Origin: Tannerella sp.
GTDB taxonomy: Bacteria > Bacteroidota > Bacteroidia > Bacteroidales > Tannerellaceae
Direction: 5' to 3'
Assembly (NCBI GenBank): GCA_031268395.1
Contig: JAIRXI010000110.1
Location: 1-8,502, forward strand
DNA: 8,502 nucleotides
The number at the start of each line of letters is the position of its first letter. Positions within the stretch are counted from its first letter, which is position 1. Shown one piece after another: positions 1 to 6,347 of this stretch. The position numbers were made by a program, and so were the translations under genes. The notes beneath the pieces were generated by a model, which worked only from the letters and a program-made list of their open reading frames with translations, ran no database searches and was not told the DNA's origin.

Positions 1-398
1 CTCAACCCGGACATCATCTCCATAGTATTGCTGCTCCATTCCTCAAACGACTTGGTTCTTTCCGCAAACAGTTCCCGTTCATTTTCCAGTAACTGCTGAT
101 TAATTTCCGCCTGCTTCAGAGTGTTACCCTCGTACAGCTTCAGTTCCGCCTCAAGCGCGGACTTCACAATATCATAACGCTGCTTGGCCGTCAAGCCCGC
201 CTGCATCAGTTCCATATTAAGACCCAGCTGAATTTGCTGTGACTGCAGTGCGCGCAGGTTGGCCTCATCCTCGTATATCTCCCGGTCGTAATCCTGCTGG
301 GCAATCTTCCCCCCGTCCAGCAATTTTTGCAATCCGGCTCTTTTTGACTGCAGGGTCTCTTTCGCGCTCGTTATCGGTGAATTTAGCCAGCTCGTCAT
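1..398 (-). CDS. Tape measure protein continuation in the +1 frame, partial at the left edge
   Basis: In the +1 frame relative to the main tape measure frame, the minus strand is open from 452 (after TGA 455-453) to base 1. From about 370 it encodes typical tape measure coiled coil: AKETLQSKRAGLQKLLDGGK, then IAQQDYDREIYEDEANLRAL, QSQQIQLGLNMELMQAGLTA, KQRYDIVKSALEAELKLYEG, ending in ERTKSFEEWSSNTMEMMSGL at the edge. Two motifs here, GGKIAQQDYD (285-314) and AGLTAKQRYD (171-200), echo FGQITRAEYD in the main frame, so this is the same protein continued. The ATG at 398 is the only in-frame ATG upstream of the coiled coil, but the residues it adds (MTSWLNSPITS) look like out-of-frame reading, so an independent gene start is unlikely. 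The gene continues past the window. Confidence 0.75.
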   Translation of the reverse strand, partial: MTSWLNSPITSAKETLQSKRAGLQKLLDGGKIAQQDYDREIYEDEANLRALQSQQIQLGLNMELMQAGLTAKQRYDIVKSALEAELKLYEGNTLKQAEINQQLLENERELFAERTKSFEEWSSNTMEMMSGL

Positions 399-2586
399 CG
401 TATGCCCTGTCCGTCCGGGCTTCCATGTCGGAAAGTATCTTCGAGAGGCCGCTCATCCTCACTTCCTCCCTTTCTTTCGCCGCCTGCCTCTCAATATCCA
501 TTTCAAATGACGTCTTATCAAGTATGAACTTTTGCCACTTCTCAAGCTCCTTATCGTAATCTTCGCCGGATTGGCCGGCAATACGCTCGGGCTTGGGTAC
601 GGCCGCCAGACGCTGAAACTCTTCGGCGACCTTTTTATATTTTTCATCGATGGCTTTGATTTGCGCATCAATGGACTGGTCGAACATGGAAGCGATTGTC
701 TGCCTTTGCTGCCCGTAGTAATCCTGCATCCCCTTCAACTGGCTTTGCTGAAACGTGTCGAACTGGGCGTTCAGGATAGCATATTGAGCGTCGTACTCGG
801 CTCTGGTGATTTGGCCGAACTTCTTTTGCATCTCCAGCCTTCTCTTTTCGTACTCCTGACTTTGAATAAATTTCTTTTCCTCCCATTTTTGACGTACAAG
901 GAAATCCTGCGACATCCCGGTTTCGGTGAGTTTGTTCTGTTCGTCCCGGAGTTTCTTTTGCGTTTCAAGCGATTTTTGGGCATTGTCCCGGTATCTCTTT
1001 TGCTGTTCGCCGGCTGCCTGCTGTTCCGCCTCGGCGGATTTCAGGGCGGCGTCTATCTGCGCCTGCGCTTCGTCAATTTGCGCCTGTTTGAGCGTATCAA
1101 GCGAACGAATCAGGTCGTCCACTACTTTCTTTTGCTCCCTGTATTTTTCCGACTGTTCGCCCTTCTTTTTCAAATAACCGGCCAATACCTTTTGAGCCGA
1201 CTCCAACGACCTTTCCATCGCCCGCTGTTCCTCCTGCTGTTGCTTTACCCGTTCCCGCGAGGCTTTGACGGAGATGTCGCGCAGCTCCTGCTCGGCCGCG
1301 GCTCTGGCTTTAGCTATCCGCTCGGCCGACGCCCCGTTCTTTTCCATTTCAAGGATTTCCTCCCGGAGGCGGTTGTTCCGTTCGTTAACGGCATTTTTTT
1401 CAGCATCGTTAACCTGTGCGACGGCCGCCGCCGTCTTGCGCTGCTGCGCCTCGTATGCCTCGCTCGCTTTGGCCGATTCCTTTTCCGCCCTGGCCGAACT
1501 GTCGAAAACCTTGATTAAGGCCGTTACCCCGGCTATCAACGCCACAACCGCCATCGCAATCAGTATAACCGGATTGGCGGCAAGGGCGGCGTTCCATAGC
1601 CACTGGGCGGCGGCTACCGCCTTGGTGACAATAGACCCGGACATTTTGACTTTGTTCAGGGCTGCCTCCGCCGCCGCCTGACGGAGCGTCTGGTTAATGC
1701 CGATTTTCTGAAGCAGCTGCTCGGCCAGCCTGTACGCAATCGTTTGCTTCTGTATGGAATTTTGCACGGTAGTCAGAACCGTTAGCGCGGTTAGCGCTAC
1801 CTGCATGTTTTTCATCACCTCCAGATATTCGTCCGAAGCGTCCGTGTTAGCCGCAATCATAGCCTGCAGCCCGGTAAAAGCGCTTGCCGCGACGCTTACT
1901 ATCTGCGTCGAGGCGTCCAGCTGATTCGTGTCGCTCGCCAGCTGGTTTGCGCCCTGACTGACGTCGCCGAAAGCATCCCGCAGTTCCGCAAGGTGGGCTG
2001 TCATCGCTTTAAACGCCTCGCTGCTATCCTCGCCCGCCAGCTTCATACGCGTAAGTTGTTCAACGAGCTCCTTCATCTCGGAACGCAGGCTTTTGCCCGC
2101 GATGGCATAATTCCCGACCTGGCCCGTAAAAGTCCCGTATGCATGCTCCGCCTCGTTCAGTCTTTCCTTCAAGGCTGCAACAACCTGCTGCTGCGCCTTT
2201 AATTCGTCCGTGCCCGCATCCGCGGAACCCTCCATTTTAGTCCATGCTACCGTAGCGAGTTCAAGCTGTCGGCGCAGTTTATTGATACTCCCCTCATGAG
2301 CTTCTTGCAGCTGAATATTTTTCTGTATGATTGTCTCCTGGGCCTGGGCGTCCTTGTTGTACGACTTGATTTGCTGGCCGAGCGATTCGTATTCAACGCG
2401 CAACTGTTCCCGGTATTCCGCCCCCTCCTTAGTAGATACATCTATTTTGGACATTTCCGTCTTTAGTCCCGCCTGGGACGCTTTCAGATCATCCACTTTG
2501 ATTTTTAACTCCGCATAACTTTTCAACGCCTTTGTTGCTTCAACACTCACGTCAATCAAAACCTTTTTATCCGTATTGTCTGCCAT
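265..2586 (-). CDS. Phage tail tape measure protein, main (N-terminal) part
   Basis: The tape measure protein fills the tail tube, sets tail length and helps DNA exit. This frame starts at ATG 2586 after an A/T-rich leader and gives 773 codons. Residues 15-150 are coiled coil with the YGTFTGQVGNYAIAGKSLR landmark (150-168) seen in Bacteroidetes-phage tape measures. Residues 225-320 are Ala/Thr/Gln-rich helices. A hydrophobic stretch at about 335-360 (NPVILIAMAVVALIAGVTAL) is a likely membrane-active segment. From 366 on it is a long charged coiled coil (Glu, Lys, Gln, Arg, Ala). A short motif FGQITRAEYD is encoded at 790-819. The final residues, from about position 372 down to TGA at 265, lose coiled-coil character (DPAVKK, CPAGLRPGD) and are probably out-of-frame sequence, because the coiled coil resumes in another frame (1-398). 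The gene appears frameshifted, or a base error is present. Confidence 0.85.
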   Translation of the reverse strand: MADNTDKKVLIDVSVEATKALKSYAELKIKVDDLKASQAGLKTEMSKIDVSTKEGAEYREQLRVEYESLGQQIKSYNKDAQAQETIIQKNIQLQEAHEGSINKLRRQLELATVAWTKMEGSADAGTDELKAQQQVVAALKERLNEAEHAYGTFTGQVGNYAIAGKSLRSEMKELVEQLTRMKLAGEDSSEAFKAMTAHLAELRDAFGDVSQGANQLASDTNQLDASTQIVSVAASAFTGLQAMIAANTDASDEYLEVMKNMQVALTALTVLTTVQNSIQKQTIAYRLAEQLLQKIGINQTLRQAAAEAALNKVKMSGSIVTKAVAAAQWLWNAALAANPVILIAMAVVALIAGVTALIKVFDSSARAEKESAKASEAYEAQQRKTAAAVAQVNDAEKNAVNERNNRLREEILEMEKNGASAERIAKARAAAEQELRDISVKASRERVKQQQEEQRAMERSLESAQKVLAGYLKKKGEQSEKYREQKKVVDDLIRSLDTLKQAQIDEAQAQIDAALKSAEAEQQAAGEQQKRYRDNAQKSLETQKKLRDEQNKLTETGMSQDFLVRQKWEEKKFIQSQEYEKRRLEMQKKFGQITRAEYDAQYAILNAQFDTFQQSQLKGMQDYYGQQRQTIASMFDQSIDAQIKAIDEKYKKVAEEFQRLAAVPKPERIAGQSGEDYDKELEKWQKFILDKTSFEMDIERQAAKEREEVRMSGLSKILSDMEARTDRAYDDELAKFTDNERERDPAVKKSRIAKIAGRGEDCPAGLRPGDIRG
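355..372 (-). other. Inferred frameshift position in the tape measure gene
   Basis: Coding character passes from the main frame (…LAKFTDNER) to the +1 frame (…KETLQSKRAGLQK) at the minus-strand sequence GAGCGCGAAAGAGACC. Either one extra base or loss of two bases from a CGCGCG run (GAGCGCGCGAAAGAG would read E-R-A-K-E) explains it. A second candidate is the six-C run (plus strand) at 309-314, but a shift there would keep the poor DPAVKKSRIAKIAGRG peptide, so the upstream site fits better. No classical slippery heptamer plus pseudoknot is evident. Confidence 0.55.
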
Positions 2587-2600
2587 AAATATTTGTTTTT

Positions 2601-2840
2601 TTAGATGATCATTTTTACCTTATGTTGCATAAATTCATTGCCCGCAGTTTCATCACCATATCCTGCAATCCCCCTCGCCTTTAAAAATTGAAAATTGAAA
2701 ATTGAAAACAAAAAGACTTCAGTCGAATAACGTCGAATAAAATCGATAACGTCGAAAACATCGATAAAATCGAATGACGTCGAATGACGTCGAAAACATC
2801 GAAAACATCGAATAAAATCTAACATCTCACCAGTTCGCAT
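2601..2840 (-). CDS. Doubtful 79-codon frame spanning the repeat array
   Basis: An ATG at 2840 opens a frame that overlaps the last 22 bases of the hub-like gene, runs through the TCGA and ATTGAAA arrays, and stops 14 nt before the tape measure ATG. The N-terminal two thirds is low complexity (RCFRCFRR, DFIDVFDVIDF, FSIFNFQFL), simply translated repeat DNA. The last 25 residues (ending GDETAGNEFMQHKVKMII) look more like ordinary protein. Position and coupling are gene-like, since this interval often holds a tail assembly chaperone in other phages, but the composition argues for non-coding DNA or for the tail end of a gene whose front was replaced by repeats. I include it at low confidence. 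There is no Shine-Dalgarno sequence and no recognised family. Confidence 0.2.
   Translation of the reverse strand: MRTGEMLDFIRCFRCFRRHSTSFDFIDVFDVIDFIRRYSTEVFLFSIFNFQFLKARGIAGYGDETAGNEFMQHKVKMII
2687..2707. repeat. Three tandem ATTGAAA heptamers
   Basis: ATTGAAA occurs three times in a row (2687-2693, 2694-2700, 2701-2707), flanked by further A residues that extend the pattern slightly. It lies 15 bp from the TCGA array. Tandem AAATTGA-type heptamers are, to my knowledge, common between genes in Bacteroidales genomes, which supports the host assignment. No function is assigned. Confidence 0.9.
2723..2817. repeat. Ten-unit array of 9-10 nt TCGA-headed direct repeats
   Basis: Ten back-to-back units, each starting TCGA on the plus strand, fill these bases without spacers: TCGAATAACG, TCGAATAAAA, TCGATAACG, TCGAAAACA, TCGATAAAA, TCGAATGACG (twice), TCGAAAACA (twice), TCGAATAAAA. 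An eleventh, degenerate unit (TCTAACA) begins at 2818 and includes the stop codon of the hub-like gene. Units are 9 or 10 nt and built from TCGA plus a small set of tails. The sense (minus) strand has no TAA, TAG or TGA in any frame across the array; the plus strand has many. It could be a slippage-prone minisatellite or an array of helically phased binding sites; the sequence does not decide. Confidence 0.93.
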
Positions 2841-4822
2841 ACCGTCAATTTCCCGGTTTCAAAATTCCGTATTTTGTTCACATAAAAATACGCCCCATAC
2901 TTCTCCACAAATACCGGAATAGACGGTTCAAACCGTTCCATATCCTCCGGGGTAAGAAAAAACATATCCTCAAGTATCACGGCGTGTTTAAGCATTTTAT
3001 CCTGAAGTATGGAATACCCCATATCCACCACGCGCTGCGCCGTGACATGGCGCGCTATCCGGTAATCATATACGGTTTTCGATTCGGGCATGATAAAAGG
3101 CGATACCAGTACCGATACCGTCCCGTCCGACAATTCCACCAGATGAGGCTTCGTAGTGGGAAAAGAGGCATTATGCAAATACGCCTCATATCCATACGCC
3201 TGCGAGCCGGAGCCGGAGCCGGAGCCGGAATCGGAATCCGCGCCCGCCGGAGACTTCAATTCCACCAGCGGTATGGATGCGGCGATTTCGTCATTTGTCT
3301 GATAATCCCCGTCAAAGGAATATACAGGCAAATCAACGCCCGCCCCGTTCCCCGTCTTAAACAGCTCCACGGACGACTTAAGCGTCTGATTGTCAATATA
3401 AAATTTTGCAGAATCGACAACCCCGTCCTTACTGTTTTCCTCAAACGCGATAATATTTTCCTGCGCGTAATCCTTTAGCGTAAAACCGAATGAAGTCCCC
3501 GAATCCCGCACGGCCTTTCCGCTCCAGTCCCTCACGTTGCCCGCCTTAATATTATCATACAGCAAATGCATCGTAAAGGCAAGGACTTTTTTCGCCGCCT
3601 CATCGACAACAAACGTAAGGCCGAAAGACTGTGCAAACCATTTCATGAAATCAAACTGTTTCTCAAAACCCGTTCTTTCCGACATAACCAGCCTGCCCCC
3701 GGCGTTCGCCGTCCCTCCGGCAACGACAACATCTCCCCTTACCGTCATTCCCATGCCGGCGACCGGCTCGTCCGGGCTGGTCGCCGTAAGCACGATAACT
3801 CTCGTCCCGTCCGATTCGTTTTCATATTCCCACACATGCTCCTGCGGCTCCCCGGCAAATATCAGGCTGCCGGATTGCAGCGTCTCATTATCCATGTTTT
3901 TAAAAAGGAAGGCCGCAACCCCCTGATTCCCCGCCGTACCCGCCGCATAACCGGTTATCGTAAATTCAATCTTTTGACCCGGCGGAATATACCAGCGGAT
4001 AAAATGATTTTGCGCGGGAGATTCCACCGTAACATTACCGTCGGCATCATTATCAATATCCCACTGAAACTGAACGGACGGCAACGCCTCCGCCACCGGC
4101 TGCCAGCCGTGCGTATGAATCTGCCCGTCGAACGCCGCAAGATCTTCGGGCAGGGGCGACACTTCGGCCGAAGCAATAGACAGATACATCTCCCTCCAAA
4201 AATCCGCGTTTGATTCAAACGCATATCCATGCGCCGACAGAATTTGCCGCAAAATATAATCCACCGACATCACGGGGTATTTCCCGCCTGCGGGCGCAAA
4301 CTCCACCCCGGTCACGTCCGCCCCCTCCCGGTAAGGCCAGGAGGGAATCACTACATCGCTCCCGTAAGCAATCCTGTACGCCGGATGCCACGTGTCGGGA
4401 TTCATCGACCTGTTGCAAATCTGAAACACGCCCAAATCCAGATCGCTCATCGGTGCGCCCTGGAGCAGCTCAAAAAAACTTGCATTCCCGGAAAGTACCT
4501 GGCACTCGAAATACTCGGATACCTTTAATACCGTCAGAAAAGAACCCTTCCCGGCTATGGTGCGGCCGGCGCAGAAAACGCGGCAGTTATGCTTTCTGTA
4601 CGGAACGTCCGTCACTGCGTCAAAACTGTCCGCATAACCGAATATATCAGCATTCCCCGCCGTCTTCGGCAGTTTCAGGGCCTGCGAGTAGGAGGCGTTT
4701 CTGTCGGCAAGTTCGGCGATGTCGTTCACCTGACACGTCCATGCAAGGTTATCCGCCCCGAGTTCCAGCTCGCGCCATACGCCCCGCCCGTCCTCTATCA
4801 ATATTTGATACTCCCGTTTCAT
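2819..4822 (-). CDS. Baseplate / tail-hub-like phage protein
   Basis: This is a 667-aa protein. I prefer ATG 4822 (MKREYQILIE); a TTG two codons upstream at 4828 overlaps the previous stop and is less likely. Near the N-terminus, RNASYSQALKLPKTAGNADI (residues 41-60) matches a motif I associate with Bacteroidetes-phage tail proteins ('R-x-x-S-Y-[ST]-x-x-[IVL]-x-L-P-x-[TS]'). The middle is beta-rich with Gly-rich turns. The region around FDFMKWFAQSFGLTFVVD, then an Asp-Trp-Ser-Gly (DWSGK) and LKDYAQENIIAFEENS, resembles hub or tail-associated proteins with an adhesin/lysozyme-carrier fold. The C-terminus PVFVEKYGAYFYVNKIRNF ends as a strand-rich domain. A Ser-Gly linker of hexanucleotide repeats lies at 3204-3239. 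It would form the tail tip, binding the 356-aa neighbour and the tape measure. There is no enzymatic motif. Its stop codon sits inside the edge of a repeat array. Confidence 0.6.
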   Translation of the reverse strand: MKREYQILIEDGRGVWRELELGADNLAWTCQVNDIAELADRNASYSQALKLPKTAGNADIFGYADSFDAVTDVPYRKHNCRVFCAGRTIAGKGSFLTVLKVSEYFECQVLSGNASFFELLQGAPMSDLDLGVFQICNRSMNPDTWHPAYRIAYGSDVVIPSWPYREGADVTGVEFAPAGGKYPVMSVDYILRQILSAHGYAFESNADFWREMYLSIASAEVSPLPEDLAAFDGQIHTHGWQPVAEALPSVQFQWDIDNDADGNVTVESPAQNHFIRWYIPPGQKIEFTITGYAAGTAGNQGVAAFLFKNMDNETLQSGSLIFAGEPQEHVWEYENESDGTRVIVLTATSPDEPVAGMGMTVRGDVVVAGGTANAGGRLVMSERTGFEKQFDFMKWFAQSFGLTFVVDEAAKKVLAFTMHLLYDNIKAGNVRDWSGKAVRDSGTSFGFTLKDYAQENIIAFEENSKDGVVDSAKFYIDNQTLKSSVELFKTGNGAGVDLPVYSFDGDYQTNDEIAASIPLVELKSPAGADSDSGSGSGSGSQAYGYEAYLHNASFPTTKPHLVELSDGTVSVLVSPFIMPESKTVYDYRIARHVTAQRVVDMGYSILQDKMLKHAVILEDMFFLTPEDMERFEPSIPVFVEKYGAYFYVNKIRNFETGKLTVCELVRC
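3204..3239 (-). repeat. In-gene hexanucleotide repeat coding a Ser-Gly linker
   Basis: On the plus strand there are four perfect GAGCCG units (3204-3227), followed by two diverged units, GAATCG and GAATCC. On the coding strand they give Asp-Ser-Asp-Ser-Gly-Ser-Gly-Ser-Gly-Ser-Gly-Ser, at about residues 529-540 of the hub-like protein. The tract likely acts as a flexible hinge between domains. Because the unit is 6 nt, copy-number change would keep the frame. Confidence 0.9.
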
Positions 4823-4824
4823 GA

Positions 4825-5895
4825 TCAAAACTGCATTTGTAGTGTCGGCAGGGTGAGTTCCAGCTCAATTTCCTTTCTAGTGTCGCGCGTGCCATGCTCG
4901 AATTTGCCGGAAGCGACATGGACGCGGAACCATTTCCGAACCTCGACATCCCAAACCTCCACGCGCGGAGAGGTAGAGATGTTCAGAAGCTCGTTATATT
5001 CGATGCCGGTCAGCCCTCCCGCCCCGACGGACACCGTCCTGACAACCTCCGCGTCTATCCCGTAATCCGTGCAGCCGGCATTCAGGATGTCGTCTATGAC
5101 GGGGCTTACGACCGTTTGCATTTTAACGCTTTGCCCGTATACCTGATTCAGGCAAAACATCCGGTAATCAAAACCGCCCAGACGGTTAATCCAGCGGAGG
5201 TAGCAGGGACTTCCGGGCGTGCAGGATGAAACAATACCCCCTTTCGCCTGTGCGGCTGCCTGTGCGGGATTCTCCACAATAATATCCCGCAAGCCGTTTG
5301 TTTGAATCTTTTCGCCCGAATTGGTAAGAAGACAAATCGGGAGGAGTGCGTTTGATACCGTTACCGAGGCCGTATCATCGGGTATCGTTATGGAAAAATG
5401 CAAATCGGCAACAGGGTCGTTTTCATTCAGCGTCTCGCCGTCAAAAGCGATGACCGCACTCCGGCTGTTATTCAGGTACGAAACATCGAGCGGATACCCC
5501 CTGTATTTCTTTATCGCGGGCAAATCGGTCAGGAACCTGTCGCCCCACGTCGACATGTCCGGGTTGCGCTGCAACTGCGCGACCGCGTTCACGGCAATAT
5601 GAGTTGAGGCGGACAGGTCAATGCCGTATTCAAAAGCAAGCCGCCCGTCAAGAAAGCAGTACGGCTGCGGCAAATCAGCCGTCTCTTCCGTAAACCGGTA
5701 TTTCAGTATCCCCGATAAATCAAACCGGGTCAGGTCATTGAAAAACTCGCGCCCGATGACCGACGAACGCGCCCCGCTCGAAAGCGTGCATTTGATTCCG
5801 CTCTCCCGTTCCTCCTGCGTCGCCGCCCTCACCTGCAATATAACGGGATTAAACGCCGCGTGTATCCCGGACGGCTTTTTAATTATGGTTGCCAT
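4825..5895 (-). CDS. Phage tail structural protein with YLRWINRLGGFDYRMF motif (Bacteroidetes-phage type)
   Basis: This is a 356-aa, beta-rich soluble protein with no signal peptide. The N-terminus, KPSGIHAAFNPVILQVRA (7-24), resembles the opening strand of tail proteins in Bacteroidetes phages that start with a 'P...FNPI' pattern. The clearest landmark is at residues 225-247: Cys225, Cys231 and then YLRWINRLGGFDYRMF. I associate this motif with a conserved Bacteroidetes-phage virion protein near the tail tip. The C-terminal third has short strands, RVEVWDVEVRKWFRVHVA (311-328) and KEIELELTLP (341-350), fitting an immunoglobulin-like or distal-tail-like fold. Its stop (TGA at 4827-4825) is two bases before the ATG of the hub-like gene, so the two are probably made as a pair. 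A distal tail/adaptor role is inference; a tail tube protein is a weaker alternative. Confidence 0.6.
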   Translation of the reverse strand: MATIIKKPSGIHAAFNPVILQVRAATQEERESGIKCTLSSGARSSVIGREFFNDLTRFDLSGILKYRFTEETADLPQPYCFLDGRLAFEYGIDLSASTHIAVNAVAQLQRNPDMSTWGDRFLTDLPAIKKYRGYPLDVSYLNNSRSAVIAFDGETLNENDPVADLHFSITIPDDTASVTVSNALLPICLLTNSGEKIQTNGLRDIIVENPAQAAAQAKGGIVSSCTPGSPCYLRWINRLGGFDYRMFCLNQVYGQSVKMQTVVSPVIDDILNAGCTDYGIDAEVVRTVSVGAGGLTGIEYNELLNISTSPRVEVWDVEVRKWFRVHVASGKFEHGTRDTRKEIELELTLPTLQMQF

Positions 5896-6347
5896 TGTTT
5901 ATATACTTCGTTTGATGTTTGTATTGAATAAAACGAGGCCAGCCTGTCCGCCAGCCTGTCCGTAAAGTCCTTCATGGGCGTGTCGAATATGTAAACCTCG
6001 CGCCCGTCCCGGTGAAGTTTCGTCCCCTTCTTGCGGATAACCCATGCAATGGATGCCGCCATACGGTTTAAATCCTTATCATCCTTATACTGCAACCCCT
6101 TGGCCACAATCCACCGTCTGATAATCTCCTTGAAATACACCGGAACCTTTCCCGGCTTCCGTCCCTTCTCCAGCACGCCGGCGTAGGAATATCCGCCGAG
6201 CCATCCGCGCGTCCCGCTTTCGACGGCCACCTCATACCCTGCGGCCGTCTTCCCCGACGCCCAGGCGCCGGCATCCTTCTGGCGCCGGATAATATCATCC
6301 CGGAGCCGTTCAAGCTCCTCCCGCAATATCTCCTTAGTAGTTACCAT
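5883..6347 (-). CDS. HK97-gp10-like neck / tail-completion protein
   Basis: This is a 154-aa protein resembling the HK97 gp10-like family, which acts at the head-tail junction or in tail completion in many siphophages. It starts with a long helix (residues 4-25) and then ASGKTAAGYEVAVESG (30-45), where gp10-like proteins usually have a TG(x)L-type turn. Next is a Gly-rich stretch GYSYAGVLEKGRKPGKVP (52-69), comparable to the family's Y-A-x-x-x-E-x-G motif, a helix with IIRRWIVAKGL (75-85), an AASIAWVIRKKGT helix-turn (97-109), and a C-terminal DTPMKDFTDRLADRL helix (122-136) matching the usual final helix. Length is typical. It overlaps the upstream gene by 7 nt and the downstream gene by 13 nt (ATG at 5895 inside the last codons). 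The family call is by motif recognition, without alignment. Confidence 0.68.
   Translation of the reverse strand: MVTTKEILREELERLRDDIIRRQKDAGAWASGKTAAGYEVAVESGTRGWLGGYSYAGVLEKGRKPGKVPVYFKEIIRRWIVAKGLQYKDDKDLNRMAASIAWVIRKKGTKLHRDGREVYIFDTPMKDFTDRLADRLASFYSIQTSNEVYKQWQP

Noticed and set aside
309..314. The six-C run as the main site of the tape measure frameshift
   Set aside because: A homopolymer slip here is possible, but it would leave a poor, non-coiled-coil peptide upstream and break the LQKLLDGGK stretch; the site near 355-372 fits better.
532..1518. A 328-codon plus-strand frame
   Set aside because: It lies antisense to the tape measure coiled coil. Its protein is a Leu/Phe/Arg-rich mirror of Glu/Lys/Gln codons and resembles no family.
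2587..2722. A Bacteroidetes-type promoter (TTTG / TAnnTTTG) for the tape measure gene
   Set aside because: A TTTTTG occurs on the minus strand near 2710, but no TAnnTTTG element lies at the right distance; A/T-rich repeats make chance matches likely.
2723..2817. The TCGA array as a CRISPR array
   Set aside because: Units are only 9-10 nt and contiguous, with no unique spacers of about 30 nt, and no cas genes are seen.
3566..4213. A 215-codon plus-strand frame inside the hub-like gene
   Set aside because: Arg-rich antisense shadow without recognisable domains, opposite a well-supported gene.
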